64,000 bases of DNA, from NCBI GenBank assembly GCA_011799875.1, contig CM022303.1, forward strand, positions 279,268,850-279,332,849, given 5' to 3'. Numbering within the stretch: the first letter of the stretch is position 1; each line of letters opens with the position of its first letter. The translations under genes were made by a program, and so were the position numbers. This document shows, piece by piece, positions 22,301 through 32,409 of this stretch. This DNA is from Thinopyrum elongatum. Lineage: Eukaryota; Streptophyta; Magnoliopsida; Poales; Poaceae. The notes beneath the pieces were generated by a model. The model was not told the DNA's origin and did not search any database. It saw only the letters and a program-made list of their open reading frames with translations.

Positions 22301-23328
22301 AAAGCTGGATGGAGCTCCTCTTGAAGCAATCTGACATAGAGAAGGCGCAAGAGGAAGCTACGCAAAGAATTGCTGCCGAAAATGCCCTCCTGACGGAGCG
22401 TCGTATTGCGCTTGATGCTCACGAGGAAGACCTTGTCGCACGTGAGCAGGCGCTCGCCGCCAAGCTTCACAGCAAGGATGAAGAAATCGAAAAGCTTGTC
22501 GCGCGGCGGACACAGGAGCTGGAGCAGAAGCACAAGGAGGCGCTCGAAGCTTTAACTGTAGATCACGCCGGCAAGCTCAAAGAGGCCATCGACACTCCCA
22601 GGGCTGCAAAGGCCGCCAAGAATGAGCTGAGCGACAAAGTGAAGAAGCTGGAAGTGGATCTTGAAGAACACGACAAGGAGCTCTCGACGCTCAAAGGTGA
22701 CAGGGAAAAAACCCTCCACACCCTGGCGGAGATGCAAGTCGCTATGTCCGACAAGACCAAGCAGCTCTCTTCAGCTAATGATGCTATTGCCGATCTGAGG
22801 CTGAAATTGACCACGCTGGAAAAGTCACTTGAGGACAGCAGAGCTCGCGAGAAGGCCCTGAGCAAGGATCTCCAAGACGAGAAGAACCTGCTCAAAAGCG
22901 CCGCCGCCGCCGCCCAAGTTGACTACGAAAAGGGGGTGGAAATCTGGACTGAACGCCTCGTCGACGCCGCGGAGAAGCTCACGGCACAACTATCAACCAT
23001 GGGCCTGCCAAACTTCAAGTATTCCACTGAAGAAAGGGTATCCCGTAGCGCCAGGCTGACCATATTCTTTGAAAGCGTCATTGAAGCTCTGAAGCTGCTC
23101 CAAGCCAACCGAGCGACCCAACTGGCCAATGAATCCCGCAAACTTTGTTGGGCCGTCCTCAGCAAGGTACTCATCAAGGTGGTGCACAAGAACCCTGGCA
23201 TCGACCTCACCAACGTGCTTGAACGCTTGCCGAAGGATGCAGATCTCAAGGCACTTGAGGAACTTATTGCGCCTATCCTTGAAAAGGTAGATTCAATCAA
23301 AAGGGTCGAAGGCCAGCGCAGAGATTAG
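19343..23328 (+). pseudogene. Antisense accessory gene of Tat element (Transposase_28-like plus coiled coil), spliced
   Basis: Starts MPPKTSKGKGKE at 19,343. The N-terminal region (YPFFAAYFYCGL...FFNDIMYTYGFRLLDFTPNAIM...LFRHYFYP) has the pattern of the plant domain called putative gypsy type transposon (Pfam Transposase_28), known from antisense ORFs of Grande/RIRE2-like elements. Next come a Glu/Pro/Ala-rich middle, then a long heptad-like coiled coil (22,100-22,900), then a conserved C-terminal segment ending ...EGQRRD. Three introns fit GT-AG and keep frame: 20,985-21,065, 21,215-21,289 and 21,503-21,613. Two lesions break it: a frameshift around 19,693-19,717 and an in-frame TAG at 20,197-20,199. 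The protein role is unknown in the family. Confidence 0.8.
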
Positions 23329-24125
23329 CTGCTCCACCTCTTCTTGCCGTCGCCATTCCATGCCAAAGACAATTAAGTCTTAAGTTAGAACTACGGCAAC
23401 TTATTAATGTAATATAACTTGCTTATGTTTGGGTACATGCATGCCATTTCCCTCATCTGATTCCTTTATGTATGGAGTTCACCCTACGCTAACTGAAAAC
23501 TTGCCGGCGCGCAACCTGCCGCGAGCGCTGGGTGCGGGACTTCAGCAGCCTGCTGGAGGCGCAGCGGCCGGCAAGGTACCTTGGCGTTCTCAGTGCAGCC
23601 ATCTAAACTGTTGAGCGGACTCGAAACAGAATAAAGGCGCAGCCAATTACGACAAGGGTTCCTTCGCGTGCAGATTTTCCATACGAAGGCCGAAATCATC
23701 CAAGGAAAATAACCTTGTAATAAAAATTGAAAAACTTGCTCAAGTTTAGCAACTTAGCTCTCTGTCGCTGTATTTCTTGTTTCCTCCGGCAAGGTGTCAA
23801 TTCTGAACGTCGCCCACTGGTATCCATATCTTCCTTCCCCCCGGCAAACATGCGCGCGAGGAACCCTTCTATCTCTTGAGAAAAAGAAAGAAGAGAAAAT
23901 AAAGATATGGAACCTTGGCGGTTCGTTAATACTTACCGGGAATAAGTGTCATACAATATCTCGGACAAGCATGCATATATAAAAACATGGAAATTGACAG
24001 AAATGCATAACACTTAAACTTTATCTACGCAAAGGATCTGCGCCTGGTTTTGTACAAAGGATTACATGCCCTGCCGGCAAGACTCGTACAAAAGGTGGTT
24101 GCCGGGGGCCCCCGGCAACCGCGCC
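23329..24125. other. Convergent spacer between antisense gene and pol
   Basis: Lies between the 3-prime ends of two opposed transcription units. It contains CTTGCCGG or CCGGCAAG at about 23,503, 23,569, 23,788 and 24,075, and AT-rich stretches that could hold polyadenylation signals for either direction. No conserved frame. Confidence 0.5.
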
Positions 24126-25967
24126 CTACGGGTAGAACTTGCGAAGATGTTCAATATTCCAAGAGTTGCTCACTGGAATGCCATCCTCGGTCTCCAGGCG
24201 GACAGTGCCGGGCCTGGTGACTCGTACTACCCGATAAGGGCCTTCCCACTTCGGCTTCAACTTGTTTGAATTCTTGGCAGACTGAATCCGTCGAAGAACA
24301 AGGCCGCCTTCCTCAAGGCTTCGGGCATGAACCTTGCAGCTATGATAGCGGCGCAAAGCTTGCTGGTAGCGAGCAGCTCGCACAGCAGCCTAAAGACGAT
24401 CCTCCTCAAGGAGCATGGCGTCATCTTGGCACAGTCGCTCTTGCTCAAGCTCATCATAAGCGAGCACTCGAGGTAACCCGTATATGAGTTCCATGGGAAG
24501 AACTGCTTCCGCTCCGTAGACCAGAGCGAAGGGTGTCTGGCCAGTAGCTCGATTTGGTGTCGTTCTGATTGACCAAAGGACCACCGGCAACTCATCAATC
24601 CAGCGCTTTCCGCACTTTTTCAGCTTGTCGAAAGTTCTGTTCCTGAGACCGCGCAGCACTTTAGCATTAGCCCTCTCTGCTTGGCCGTTGCTTCTCGGAT
24701 GAGCAACAAAGGCAAAACAAATCTTGCTGCCAAGGTCTTGGACGTACTGCATGAAGGTGCGACTTGTGAATTGCGTGCCGTTGTCGGTGATGATCCTGTT
24801 GGGCACACCAAAACGGCAAACTATTCCCTTAAAGAACTTGACGGCTGAATGTGCTGTCACCTTCCTCACCGCTTCCACCTCCGGCCACTTTGTGAACTTG
24901 TCGATGGCAACGTACAAGTACTCAAAGCCCCCGGCAGCACGGGGAAAGGGGCCTAGTATGTCAAGCCCCCAGACCGAAAATGGCCAGGAGAGAGGGATCG
25001 TCTGAAGAGCTTGAGCTGGCTGATGCGATTTCTTCGAATGAAACTGGCACGCTTCACACTTGGTTACTAGTGCAGTCGCATCCTGGAGGGCAGTGGGCCA
25101 AAAGAAACCTTGCCGGAATGCTTTTCCGACAAGCGCTCTTGATCCTATGTGGGAACCACATATGCCTCCATGTATCTCTACCAACAGCTCTAGTCCATCC
25201 TCCTGAGGAATACACTTCAATTTCACACCGTTTGGTCTCTTTTTGTACAGGACGTCATCGACGAACTGGTACATGCTAGAATGACGGGCTACTTTTTCTG
25301 CTTCTTCCTGCTCCTCGGGGAGTTCTCCTGTCTGAAGAAAATGGCCGATGTGTTGTGCCCATGCTGGAGCCTGGGGCTCGATAGCTAGGACTAAAGGCAT
25401 CTCTTCCGCCAGGGGAACATTTGTCTCGACGGCAAAGGCTTGAGCCTTCGCTGGAGCCTGTCGTTCCTCGGCAGGCTTGTTGCTGACCCCAGCAAGTTCC
25501 TTGCTGGCGGCTCCGGGGAGCTCTGCCGGGAAGTACTGGCTAGAATTCAACTTTCTTCTCTTTTCTTGTCGCACCGATGGTGCCACAGATGGTTGAGTCA
25601 AATGGAGCACAAAAGTTCCTGGTTCCACAGGCAACTTAAGGGCAGCGCGCTTTGACAGGTCATCGGCAATATTGTTTTCGGCACGAGGAATGTGCTTCAT
25701 TTGCAGACCGTCAAAGCGCTCTTCCATTTTTCTCACTTCATCCACATAGGCTTGCATCAATGGACTCTGATAATTTTTGTTGACTTGCCTAACAACAAGC
25801 TGCGAATCGCCTCTAATGATAAGCTTCTTGATACCAAGGTCTGCCGCGATCCTAAGACCGGCAAGCAGTCCCTCGTATTCCGCAGTGTTGTTTGTTGAAC
25901 TCTCCCAGGGAAAATGCATCTGGATCACATACTTGAGGTGCTCTCCGGTGGGTGCGACAAGCAGCAC
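24126..25967 (-). pseudogene. Tat pol: RNase H C-terminal part and integrase
   Basis: On the minus strand: the second RNase H-like part (SSTNNTAEYEGLLAGLRIA, with GDSQLVVRQVN), a long linker, an HHCC zinc-binding motif (HGGICGSH...CEACQF), then the integrase core with its three acidic residues in GLDILGPF, ITDNGTQF and GQAERAN. The C-terminal module (WEGPYRVVRVTRPGTVRLE...WNIEHLRKFYP) lies at 24,126-24,383 in the same frame but after an in-frame TAG at 24,390-24,392. The 5-prime edge is out of frame with RT by one base near 25,980. So integrase is complete in order but cannot be read through. Confidence 0.9.
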
Positions 25968-27538
25968 GCCAGCACCGGCGCCTTGTAGCGAAAAAGCCCG
26001 TCAAAGTACATAACCCATTCTTGATCAGTTTCCTTACCGGGGAGAGTCGTTTCTTGAATCTCTTCGTCTGGCGTTGGAGTCCATTCCGCAATGAACTCTG
26101 CCAAGGCCCTGCTCTGAATTGTTGAAGTACTCTCAAACTTGAGATCAAAGCTTGACAACTCCAGCGCCCACTCCACGATCCTGTCGGTTGCCTCTGGATT
26201 TCGCAAAATCCGCTGCAACGGGAAGCGAGTGACGACGGTAATTTCGTGTGCTTGAAAATAATGGCGCAGCTTCCTTGAGGCCATAAGAAGGCCGAAAAGC
26301 AACTTCTGCACACCAGAGTATCTTGATCTAGCTCCTTGCAAAAGGGAGCTAACAAAATAAATTGGGCGCTGCATCATCTTTTTCTTTTGCACTGGTTCTT
26401 CTGTCTGCGCATATCCTGTCTTGCCGGGATCAGCCCTTGCCGGGGGTGATCCTGGTGTGTCACTTGGCGGTCCTGCCGATGGTGTCGCCTCCCCATCAGC
26501 TTCTCTCTGCGCCACTAGCGCAGCACTAACCACTTGATTTATCGCTGCCAAGTACAGCAGCAACGACTCTTGTGGCCTAGGCGCGACCAGCGTTGGCGGA
26601 GAGGAGAGGTATCTCTTCAAATCTTGCAGCGCAGCCTCCGCTTCCGGAGTCCATTTCATTGGACCTGCCTTTTTCAAAATTTTGAAAAAGGGTAGGGCGC
26701 GCTCAGCAGATTTGGAGATAAACCTGCTTAGGGTAGCAACACAGCCGGTAAGACGACGTACATCCTTGATGCATCTTGGCGCCTTAATCTGCTCAATAGT
26801 TTTGATCTTGTCAGGGTTCGCTTCGATCCCTCGCTGAGACACAAAGAACCCGAGAAGTTTTCCAGAAGGGACGCCAAACACGCACTTCTTGGGATTGAGC
26901 TTTAAATTGATCTTGCGCAGATTTGCAAATGTCTCTTCTAAATCTTGTATGAGCGTCGCTTTGTCCTTTGTCTTGACCACTATGTCATCCATGTATGCTT
27001 CCATGTTTCGATGCAGTTGAGGCTCAAAACCAATTTGAATCGCTCTCGCGAAAGTAGAACCAGCACTTTTCAACCCGAAAGGCATTCGTATAAAACAATA
27101 CGTACCACATGGGGTGATAAATGCGGTCTTTTCTTCATCTTCTTTTGCCATGAAGATCTGATGATACCCTGAGTAAGCATCAAGGAACGACAGTAGGTCA
27201 CAACCAGCAGTGGAGTCCATGATCTGGTCGATGCGCGGCAAGGGGAAAGGATCTTTCGGACAGGCTTTATTGATATCTGTATAATCAATACATAGCCTCC
27301 ATTTTCCGTTCGCCTTGCGCACCACAACTGGATTGGCTAACCACGTTGGGTGAAGCACCCCTCTGACCAACCCTGCCGCTTCTAGCTTCCTGATTTCTTC
27401 GGCAATAAATTCTTGCCGCTCCAAAGCCTGCTTTCTCACCCTTTGCTTGACGGGCCGCGTGTGGGGACAGACAGCAAGGTGGTGCTCAATCACCTCCCTG
27501 GGAACACCGGGGATGTCAGATGGTTGCCATGCAAACAC
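25925..27538 (-). pseudogene. Tat pol: reverse transcriptase and RNase H N-terminal part
   Basis: RT of Gypsy type: LEAAGLVRGVLHPTWLANPV, CIDYTDINKACPKDPFPLPR, FLDAYSGYHQI, FGLKSAGSTFARA and the catalytic YMDD at about residue 180, then the connection and RNase H region (RPIYFVSSLLQGARSRYSGVQK). It is in frame with the protease segment upstream but separated by TAG at 27,578-27,580. The frame ends after WVMYFDG, where a one-base loss shifts the RNase H reading frame. Without these lesions protease through integrase would form one long polyprotein. Confidence 0.92.
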
Positions 27539-27577
27539 ATCGACATTCGTCGGCAGGAAGGTAATGAGCGCGCTTTC

Positions 27578-28699
27578 CTATTTGTCATCAAGGGTGGAAC
27601 TTATAGTGAAAGTTCCCCCCGTTCCATCCTCCTTGGCGGGCACCTTCTTTGTCTCTGGTGGAGCAACCTTGGACTTCTTGTTCTTGCCGGTGGAACTCTC
27701 TGGTACATCCTCAACGGGAGCGCAACACTCCGAGGAGGTGCGCTTGCCGGAGTTTGCGCCAAGGTTCTTGCCGGTCTTCTTCTTCCCCCCGGGAGTTCCA
27801 TCGGCAGGAGCAGATGCCTTGACGGCAAGTGCTGCAACTGCTTCCCGGTAGAGTTGGTCGGCACAGATGAGTGCATCCTTTTTGTCAGAGTGGACAGTGA
27901 TGACACTCAACGGCCCTGGCATTTTCAGCACATTATATGCGTAGTGTGATGCCGCCATGAACTTGGCCAACGCTGGGCGGCCAAGGATTCCATTGTATGA
28001 CATGGGGATCTTGGCGACATCAAACACCACCTTCTCCGTCCTGTAGTTGATCTCGCTACCAAATGTTACCGGTAGCGTTATCTTGCCTTTTGGCTGGGTC
28101 CTTCCTGGGTTGATCCCTTGGAACGTGCCCGTTTCCTCGAGATCTTCATCAGGAATTTGCAGCTTCTTGAGCACGTCTGGTGAGATCAAGTTCAGCCCGG
28201 CCCCACTGTCAACTAGCATTTTTGTCACCTTGAGGTTGCGGATTGTTGGTGAAACCAACAATGGCAAGCACCCGACCGCAGTTGTGCGATCAGGGTGATC
28301 CTCAGCGTCAAAAATGATAGGCGTGTTGGACCACTTCAGAGGTTTACGTGCATCGAACGATGGCTCCGTTGCATTAACCTCACGCACCCACTTTGAGTCG
28401 ACGGTGGGATGAATGCAACGAAGCGCCTCCGTCAATACACATGGCCTATGTAGCTTTTTGAAACTCGTGCTCGCTGGACTCATCATCTTCCTCATCGTCA
28501 TCATCACCCTCTTCCTTGTCACGGCCTCTGGCAGGCCTCTCCTTCTGTTGCTTAGCCTTGCCGCGGCGGCCTCCTCGGCCACCACGTTTCTTGTCGGACC
28601 CCTCAGCACTGTCTTGGGCCCTCTCCTTGTCTCGCCTCTCGTATTCAGCTCTTTGCCTTTCGACAAGCTGTTCAACTTGCCGGCAATTTTGGAGATCAT
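27578..28699 (-). pseudogene. Tat aspartic protease region
   Basis: Contains MLVDSGAGLNLISPDVL, the DSG active-site loop of a retroviral-type aspartic protease, and GILGRPALAKF, the second conserved loop. A Lys/Pro-rich linker follows and stops at TAG 27,578-27,580. Gag and this frame overlap by about 250 bp with a one-base offset. In most Tat elements gag and pro are continuous, so I read this as a frameshift mutation near 28,450, though a programmed shift cannot be excluded. Confidence 0.88.
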
Positions 28700-30476
28700 G
28701 GCCCTTGGTGCGATGGATCTTGCAATACTGTTTGCCGGAGCCTACCGGCTTATCGGCGGCCGCCAAGGCCTGACAGGAGGTGCACCCGGCAACTTCCTTG
28801 CCAGGGTTGCCAACTTTGGCCTTCTTGGCGGGGCCAAGGTCACCGGATCCCTCAACAGCAAGCACAGCCTTGCCTTTACGCTTCCTGTTTCGCCGCCGAC
28901 CCTTCCTTGTCGGGGCGGCAGTACCCTCGCCTTCGGAGTCGCCCCCTGCGCCAACATCCTCGCCGGGGAGTCTCCTTCCCTCTTCAGCTCGAGCACATTT
29001 ATCAGCCAGAGCATAAAGCTCAGCGATATCCCTGATCTTGTTCATTGCCATTTCTTCCCGCATCTTGCGGTTACGTACGTTCTGACGGAACGCACTGATA
29101 ACAGCGGCGGGATGAACGTCAGGGATGCTGTACTGCACACGGCTGAATCTTTGGATATACTTGCGTAGAGGCTCCCCCTCCTTCTGAGGGATGAGGTGCA
29201 AATCACTTTCCTGGCCAGGGGTTTGATGGCCTCCAACAAAGGTGCCAACAAACTGATGGCACAGATCTGACCAAGAAGAGATGGAATTTTCCAGCAGATG
29301 CATCAACCACGACCTGACGTTGGGCTTAAGCACCAACGGGAAGTAGTTGGAAAGTATCTTGTCGTCTCGACACCCGGCAGCCTGCACCGTAATGGTGTAG
29401 ATGCTCAGGAACTCCGACGGATGGGTCTTGCCGTCATATTTCTCCGGGACCTCCGGCTTAAAGGTTCGGAAATTGGGCCACTGGACTCGCCACAGCTCAC
29501 GGGTAAACGCTGGACAACCTACCTCGTAAGGCAGGTTGTCTGCGTTCCCTGGCACAGGCTTGTCGACAATAGGTCCTGCGCGTTTATCAGATTGATGGCG
29601 CGCTTCCCGTCGCCGCTTGATGGTAGTACGAGCGTCCTCCTTGCTTCGTTCCCGAAGAACTTGACGTTGGTCGCGGCGCATCCGCGGATCGGACGACGCC
29701 GTGGAATCATCATCACGGTCATCGGTCCGCCGGGTCATCGATCGCCGCTGCTGTCATGGAGGAGAGTGCACCGTGGTCGCACCGCCTCCAGTCTTCTCTC
29801 CATCAGCTCGCACCGGATTGATGGACCGCCGTCGCGAGGGCCCTGCCTGCTGTGGCCCATCCTTGTTGGCGAAGCCGATGAGACTCTGGATAGTAGATCG
29901 CCACTCCTCCATCTTCTCTGGGGTAGGAGGGAAGTCGAGGAGCAGCTGCACACATGCCAAGGCTTCCGCCGGTGTAGGTGGCGGCGACAACTGCGAGGTA
30001 CGTGAGGTGCTCTGACTCCTAACGATGTTAGAAGGAGCACCGTCACGATCATGCGACCGCGCGCCACTTCTGCCAGCAGCTGGGCGTGCATGCTGGGCCT
30101 GCGCACCTTGAGATCGATGCACAGAAGTTCTTTCATGGGGGCATCCCGAACCACCAGCGCCATGGCGCTGATCGTCGCGCGCAACCTGTAAAGGCTGCAA
30201 TGCTTGCGTCGGCGCGGGAGTCCTAGGAGGCGTCCTCCGATCTCTGGAGTTCGCTGCGCTGCCCGTAGGCAGCACAGCTCCATCTCTAGATCCAGCGGCG
30301 TGCGGATTGCCTTCGCCGCTGCGAACGATGCCGCTCGCCTGGCTTGGATCACCAGAACGTCGTGGAGGCTCTAAACCTCTACCTTCTGCATCTACGCCGT
30401 CGCCCGTACGCGAAGGCACAGGCAAAACGGACGTAGATGGTAGCGCCGTTGCGGCACTCTTCTTCTTGGGTGGCAT
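28446..30476 (-). pseudogene. Tat gag with one internal TGA
   Basis: Begins MPPKKKSAATALPSTS at 30,476 and is open to TGA at 29,754-29,756, then open in the same frame to 28,446. The second part holds the gag core (WPNFRTFKPEVPEKYDGKTH, ILSNYFPLVLKPNVRSWLMH, SDLCHQFVGTF) and a Cys/His cluster CKIHRTKGHDLQNC. Removing the single stop gives one frame of about 675 codons, normal for Tat gag. The first part (Pro/Arg-rich, then VQLLLDFPPTPEKMEEW) is the variable N-terminal region. Confidence 0.88.
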
Positions 30477-30540
30477 GGTGATGAAGATGATGAAGAAACT
30501 GACACGTTGATCACTGGATCAGGTTCGCGCAACCTCAAAG

Positions 30541-30558
30541 CCCCTACCTGGCGCGCCA
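30541..30558 (-). promoter_or_regulatory. Primer binding site of Tat element
   Basis: On the minus strand TGGCGCGCCAGGTAGGGG follows the 5-prime LTR after 4 bp (TCTT). It starts TGG as tRNA 3-prime-end complements do. The tRNA is not identified with certainty; Arg is my guess. Confidence 0.75.
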
Positions 30559-30562
30559 AAGA

Positions 30563-31465
30563 TGTCGGCGTACGACACCTATGGGACCGCGGGGATCCCT
30601 TCTACGATTCGGCAGGGAAAGAGGTATGCACAAAGAGCAGAACCAACAATCGACGCGGGGTGGTTTTACCCAGGTTCGGGCCGCTAATCAGCGTAAAACC
30701 CTACTCCTGCTTTGTTTCATTAAGGGTGTTCTTGAGCTCAAACTCCAGGAGCACTAGCGATGAACAGTACGTTCAAAGAGCAGCTATGCATGCAGAATGG
30801 GCCAGAAGATCCTCCTCCCTGTAGCAGTTGCCTTGGGCCTCCTTTTATACGCCCAAAGGGGTCACCACAGTGGCAAAATGTACATACATTGAGGTGTAAA
30901 GTAGCTACAGGGTAATCATACCTAACCACTGACGGTTTAGGACAAATGCATTTAATGCACCGTGAGGTGTTCGTTTAGGTGTCCTCATTTCTTGGAAATG
31001 GAAAAAGGGGCCATCCCATCAGCACCGCTTAAGCTCTCCTCCACTGGTACCTTGCCATGCATCCAGGAAGGGCCCAAAATGCCAGGCTGATTGCTGTGCT
31101 GAAGCGGTGGAACAGTGATAGAATCTTGCCGGGACGCAAATCTTGCCGGGCTCAAGTCTTGCCGGGTTTCGCGAGTCCCCCCGGCAAGATCTTGCCGGGG
31201 CCTTGGGCTTCGGTCTTCAGCTCTTATTAACTCCTGATCCTTTGATTCTTGGTCTGAGCGTCCCCTTGACAATCTTTGCACTAATCTCCAATTATTCCCC
31301 CGGCAAGCCTTGCCGCGGGTTTGGCTACAACTGCTCGCGCACAAGTATGGGGTACTAAAGTCCCAACACTTAGTACACCGACCGGCAAGCCTTGCCGCGG
31401 GTTTGGCTACAACTGCCCGCGCACAAGTATGGGGTACTAAAGTCCCAACACTTAGTACACTGACA
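30563..31465 (-). mobile_element. 5-prime LTR of the Tat element, with terminal duplication
   Basis: 903 bp against 820 bp for its partner; the excess equals an 82-bp duplication at the outer end. Otherwise the two LTRs differ at about 14 sites. Octamer CTTGCCGG/CCGGCAAG is dense at 31,125-31,200. Confidence 0.92.
31301..31464. repeat. 82-bp tandem duplication of an LTR terminus
   Basis: CGGCAAGCCTTGCCGCGGGT through CCAACACTTAGTACACCGAC occurs at about 31,301-31,382 and again at 31,383-31,464. The second copy ends CTGACA and abuts the GTACC target duplication. The copies differ at about two positions (CTGCTCGCG/CTGCCCGCG; CACCGAC/CACTGAC). Confidence 0.88.
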
Positions 31466-31660
31466 GTACCAAAGTGAATGTTCTGTCTTTATCATACTAA
31501 CCCATCTCACGAAGTTCTGTTAAGTTTTGTGTGATTGAAGTTTTCAAGTTTTGGGTGAGATATCGATATGAGGAGAATAAGCAGTGACAAGACCCTAAGC
31601 TTGGGGATTCCCAAGTCACCCCCAAGGTAATATACAAGGAATATCCAACCAACTAAGCTT

Positions 31661-31684
31661 GGGGATGCCCCGGAAGGCATCCCC
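31661..31684 (+). other. Conserved hairpin, CCGG-containing loop (internal copy 1)
   Basis: Perfect 9-bp stem GGGGATGCC / GGCATCCCC around loop CCGGAA. The loop holds the self-complementary CCGG. Identical in internal copy 2 (37,416-37,439) and in the right-hand element (59,697-59,720). Confidence 0.8.
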
Positions 31685-32328
31685 TCTTTCGTCTTCAACA
31701 CTATCGGTAACCTCACTTGGAGCTATATTTTCATTCGTCACATGATATGTGTTTTGCTTGGAGCATCATTTTATTTTGTTAGTATTTGCTTGATGTTATT
31801 TATAATAATGTTTTGTGTCTTTTACTTCAATAAAAATGTCAAGTATAGCCTTTGCTATGCTTATTTTGCAAGTTTATATGTGGCTGTTTGAAAACAGCAA
31901 GATGCGTGCTAGTGCGTGAATTCTTGAGAAAAGTCAGAATGTGATAAAATGTTGAATTTTTTTGCACAATAATATATGATAAATTTTCTACAGTGTGAAA
32001 ATTTTCAGAATTTTTGGAGTTAGGGAAGTATGAGTATAATTGCACTATTTACAGACTGTACTGTTTAGACAGATTGCTGTTATGTTTGCATATGTTTGCT
32101 TGTTTAATGATTCTATTTGAGGATAGGACTATTAAATATGCAGAGGCATTTAGTATGCAATGTTAAATAATAATTTTAGTGATTTGCTACAGTAGAGAAT
32201 GATAAGGTTTTTGCATTGATTTATACTAACTTATCTCACGAGTTCTTGTTAAGTTTTGTATGGATGAAGTTTTTAAGATTTAGGGAACCGTGATATAAAA
32301 GGAATTAGGAGACACAAAAGCTCAAGCT

Positions 32329-32409
32329 TTGGGATGCCCAAGGCATCCCAAGATAATATTTCAAGAAGTCTCAAGCATCTAAGCTTAGGGATGCCCCGGT
32401 AGGCATCCC
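32329..32409 (+). other. Two further hairpins, internal copy 1
   Basis: At 32,329-32,351 a 10-bp stem TTGGGATGCC / GGCATCCCAA closes on CAA. At 32,388-32,409 an 8-bp stem GGGATGCC / GGCATCCC closes on CCGGTA. Counterparts lie at 38,093-38,115 and 38,153-38,174. Confidence 0.75.

Larger units (their letters stand above)
18119..31465 (-). mobile_element. Tat-lineage Gypsy retrotransposon, complete with 5-bp TSD
   Basis: Flanked by GTACC at 18,114-18,118 and 31,466-31,470. LTRs at 18,119-18,938 and 30,563-31,465 start TGTCGGCGTACGACACC and end CCGACA or CTGACA on the plus strand. The element reads on the minus strand: 5-prime LTR at right, primer site, gag, protease, RT, RNase H, integrase. A spliced additional gene on the plus strand fills the 3-prime third, as in Grande/RIRE2-type Tat elements. 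About 14 differences over 820 bp of LTR, mostly transitions, give roughly 1.7 percent divergence, so insertion is recent. All coding parts carry stops or frameshifts. Confidence 0.93.

Noticed and set aside
21610..22533. Minus-strand 307-codon frame opposite the coiled-coil exon
   Set aside because: Leu/Ser-rich complement of a Glu/Lys/Ala-rich coiled coil, a common artefact.
28446..28699. Programmed frameshift between gag and protease in the Tat element
   Set aside because: No slippery heptamer or pseudoknot was recognised, and the element has many other lesions; a mutation is simpler.
29298..30005. Plus-strand 235-codon frame opposite Tat gag
   Set aside because: Complement of gag; no independent motif.
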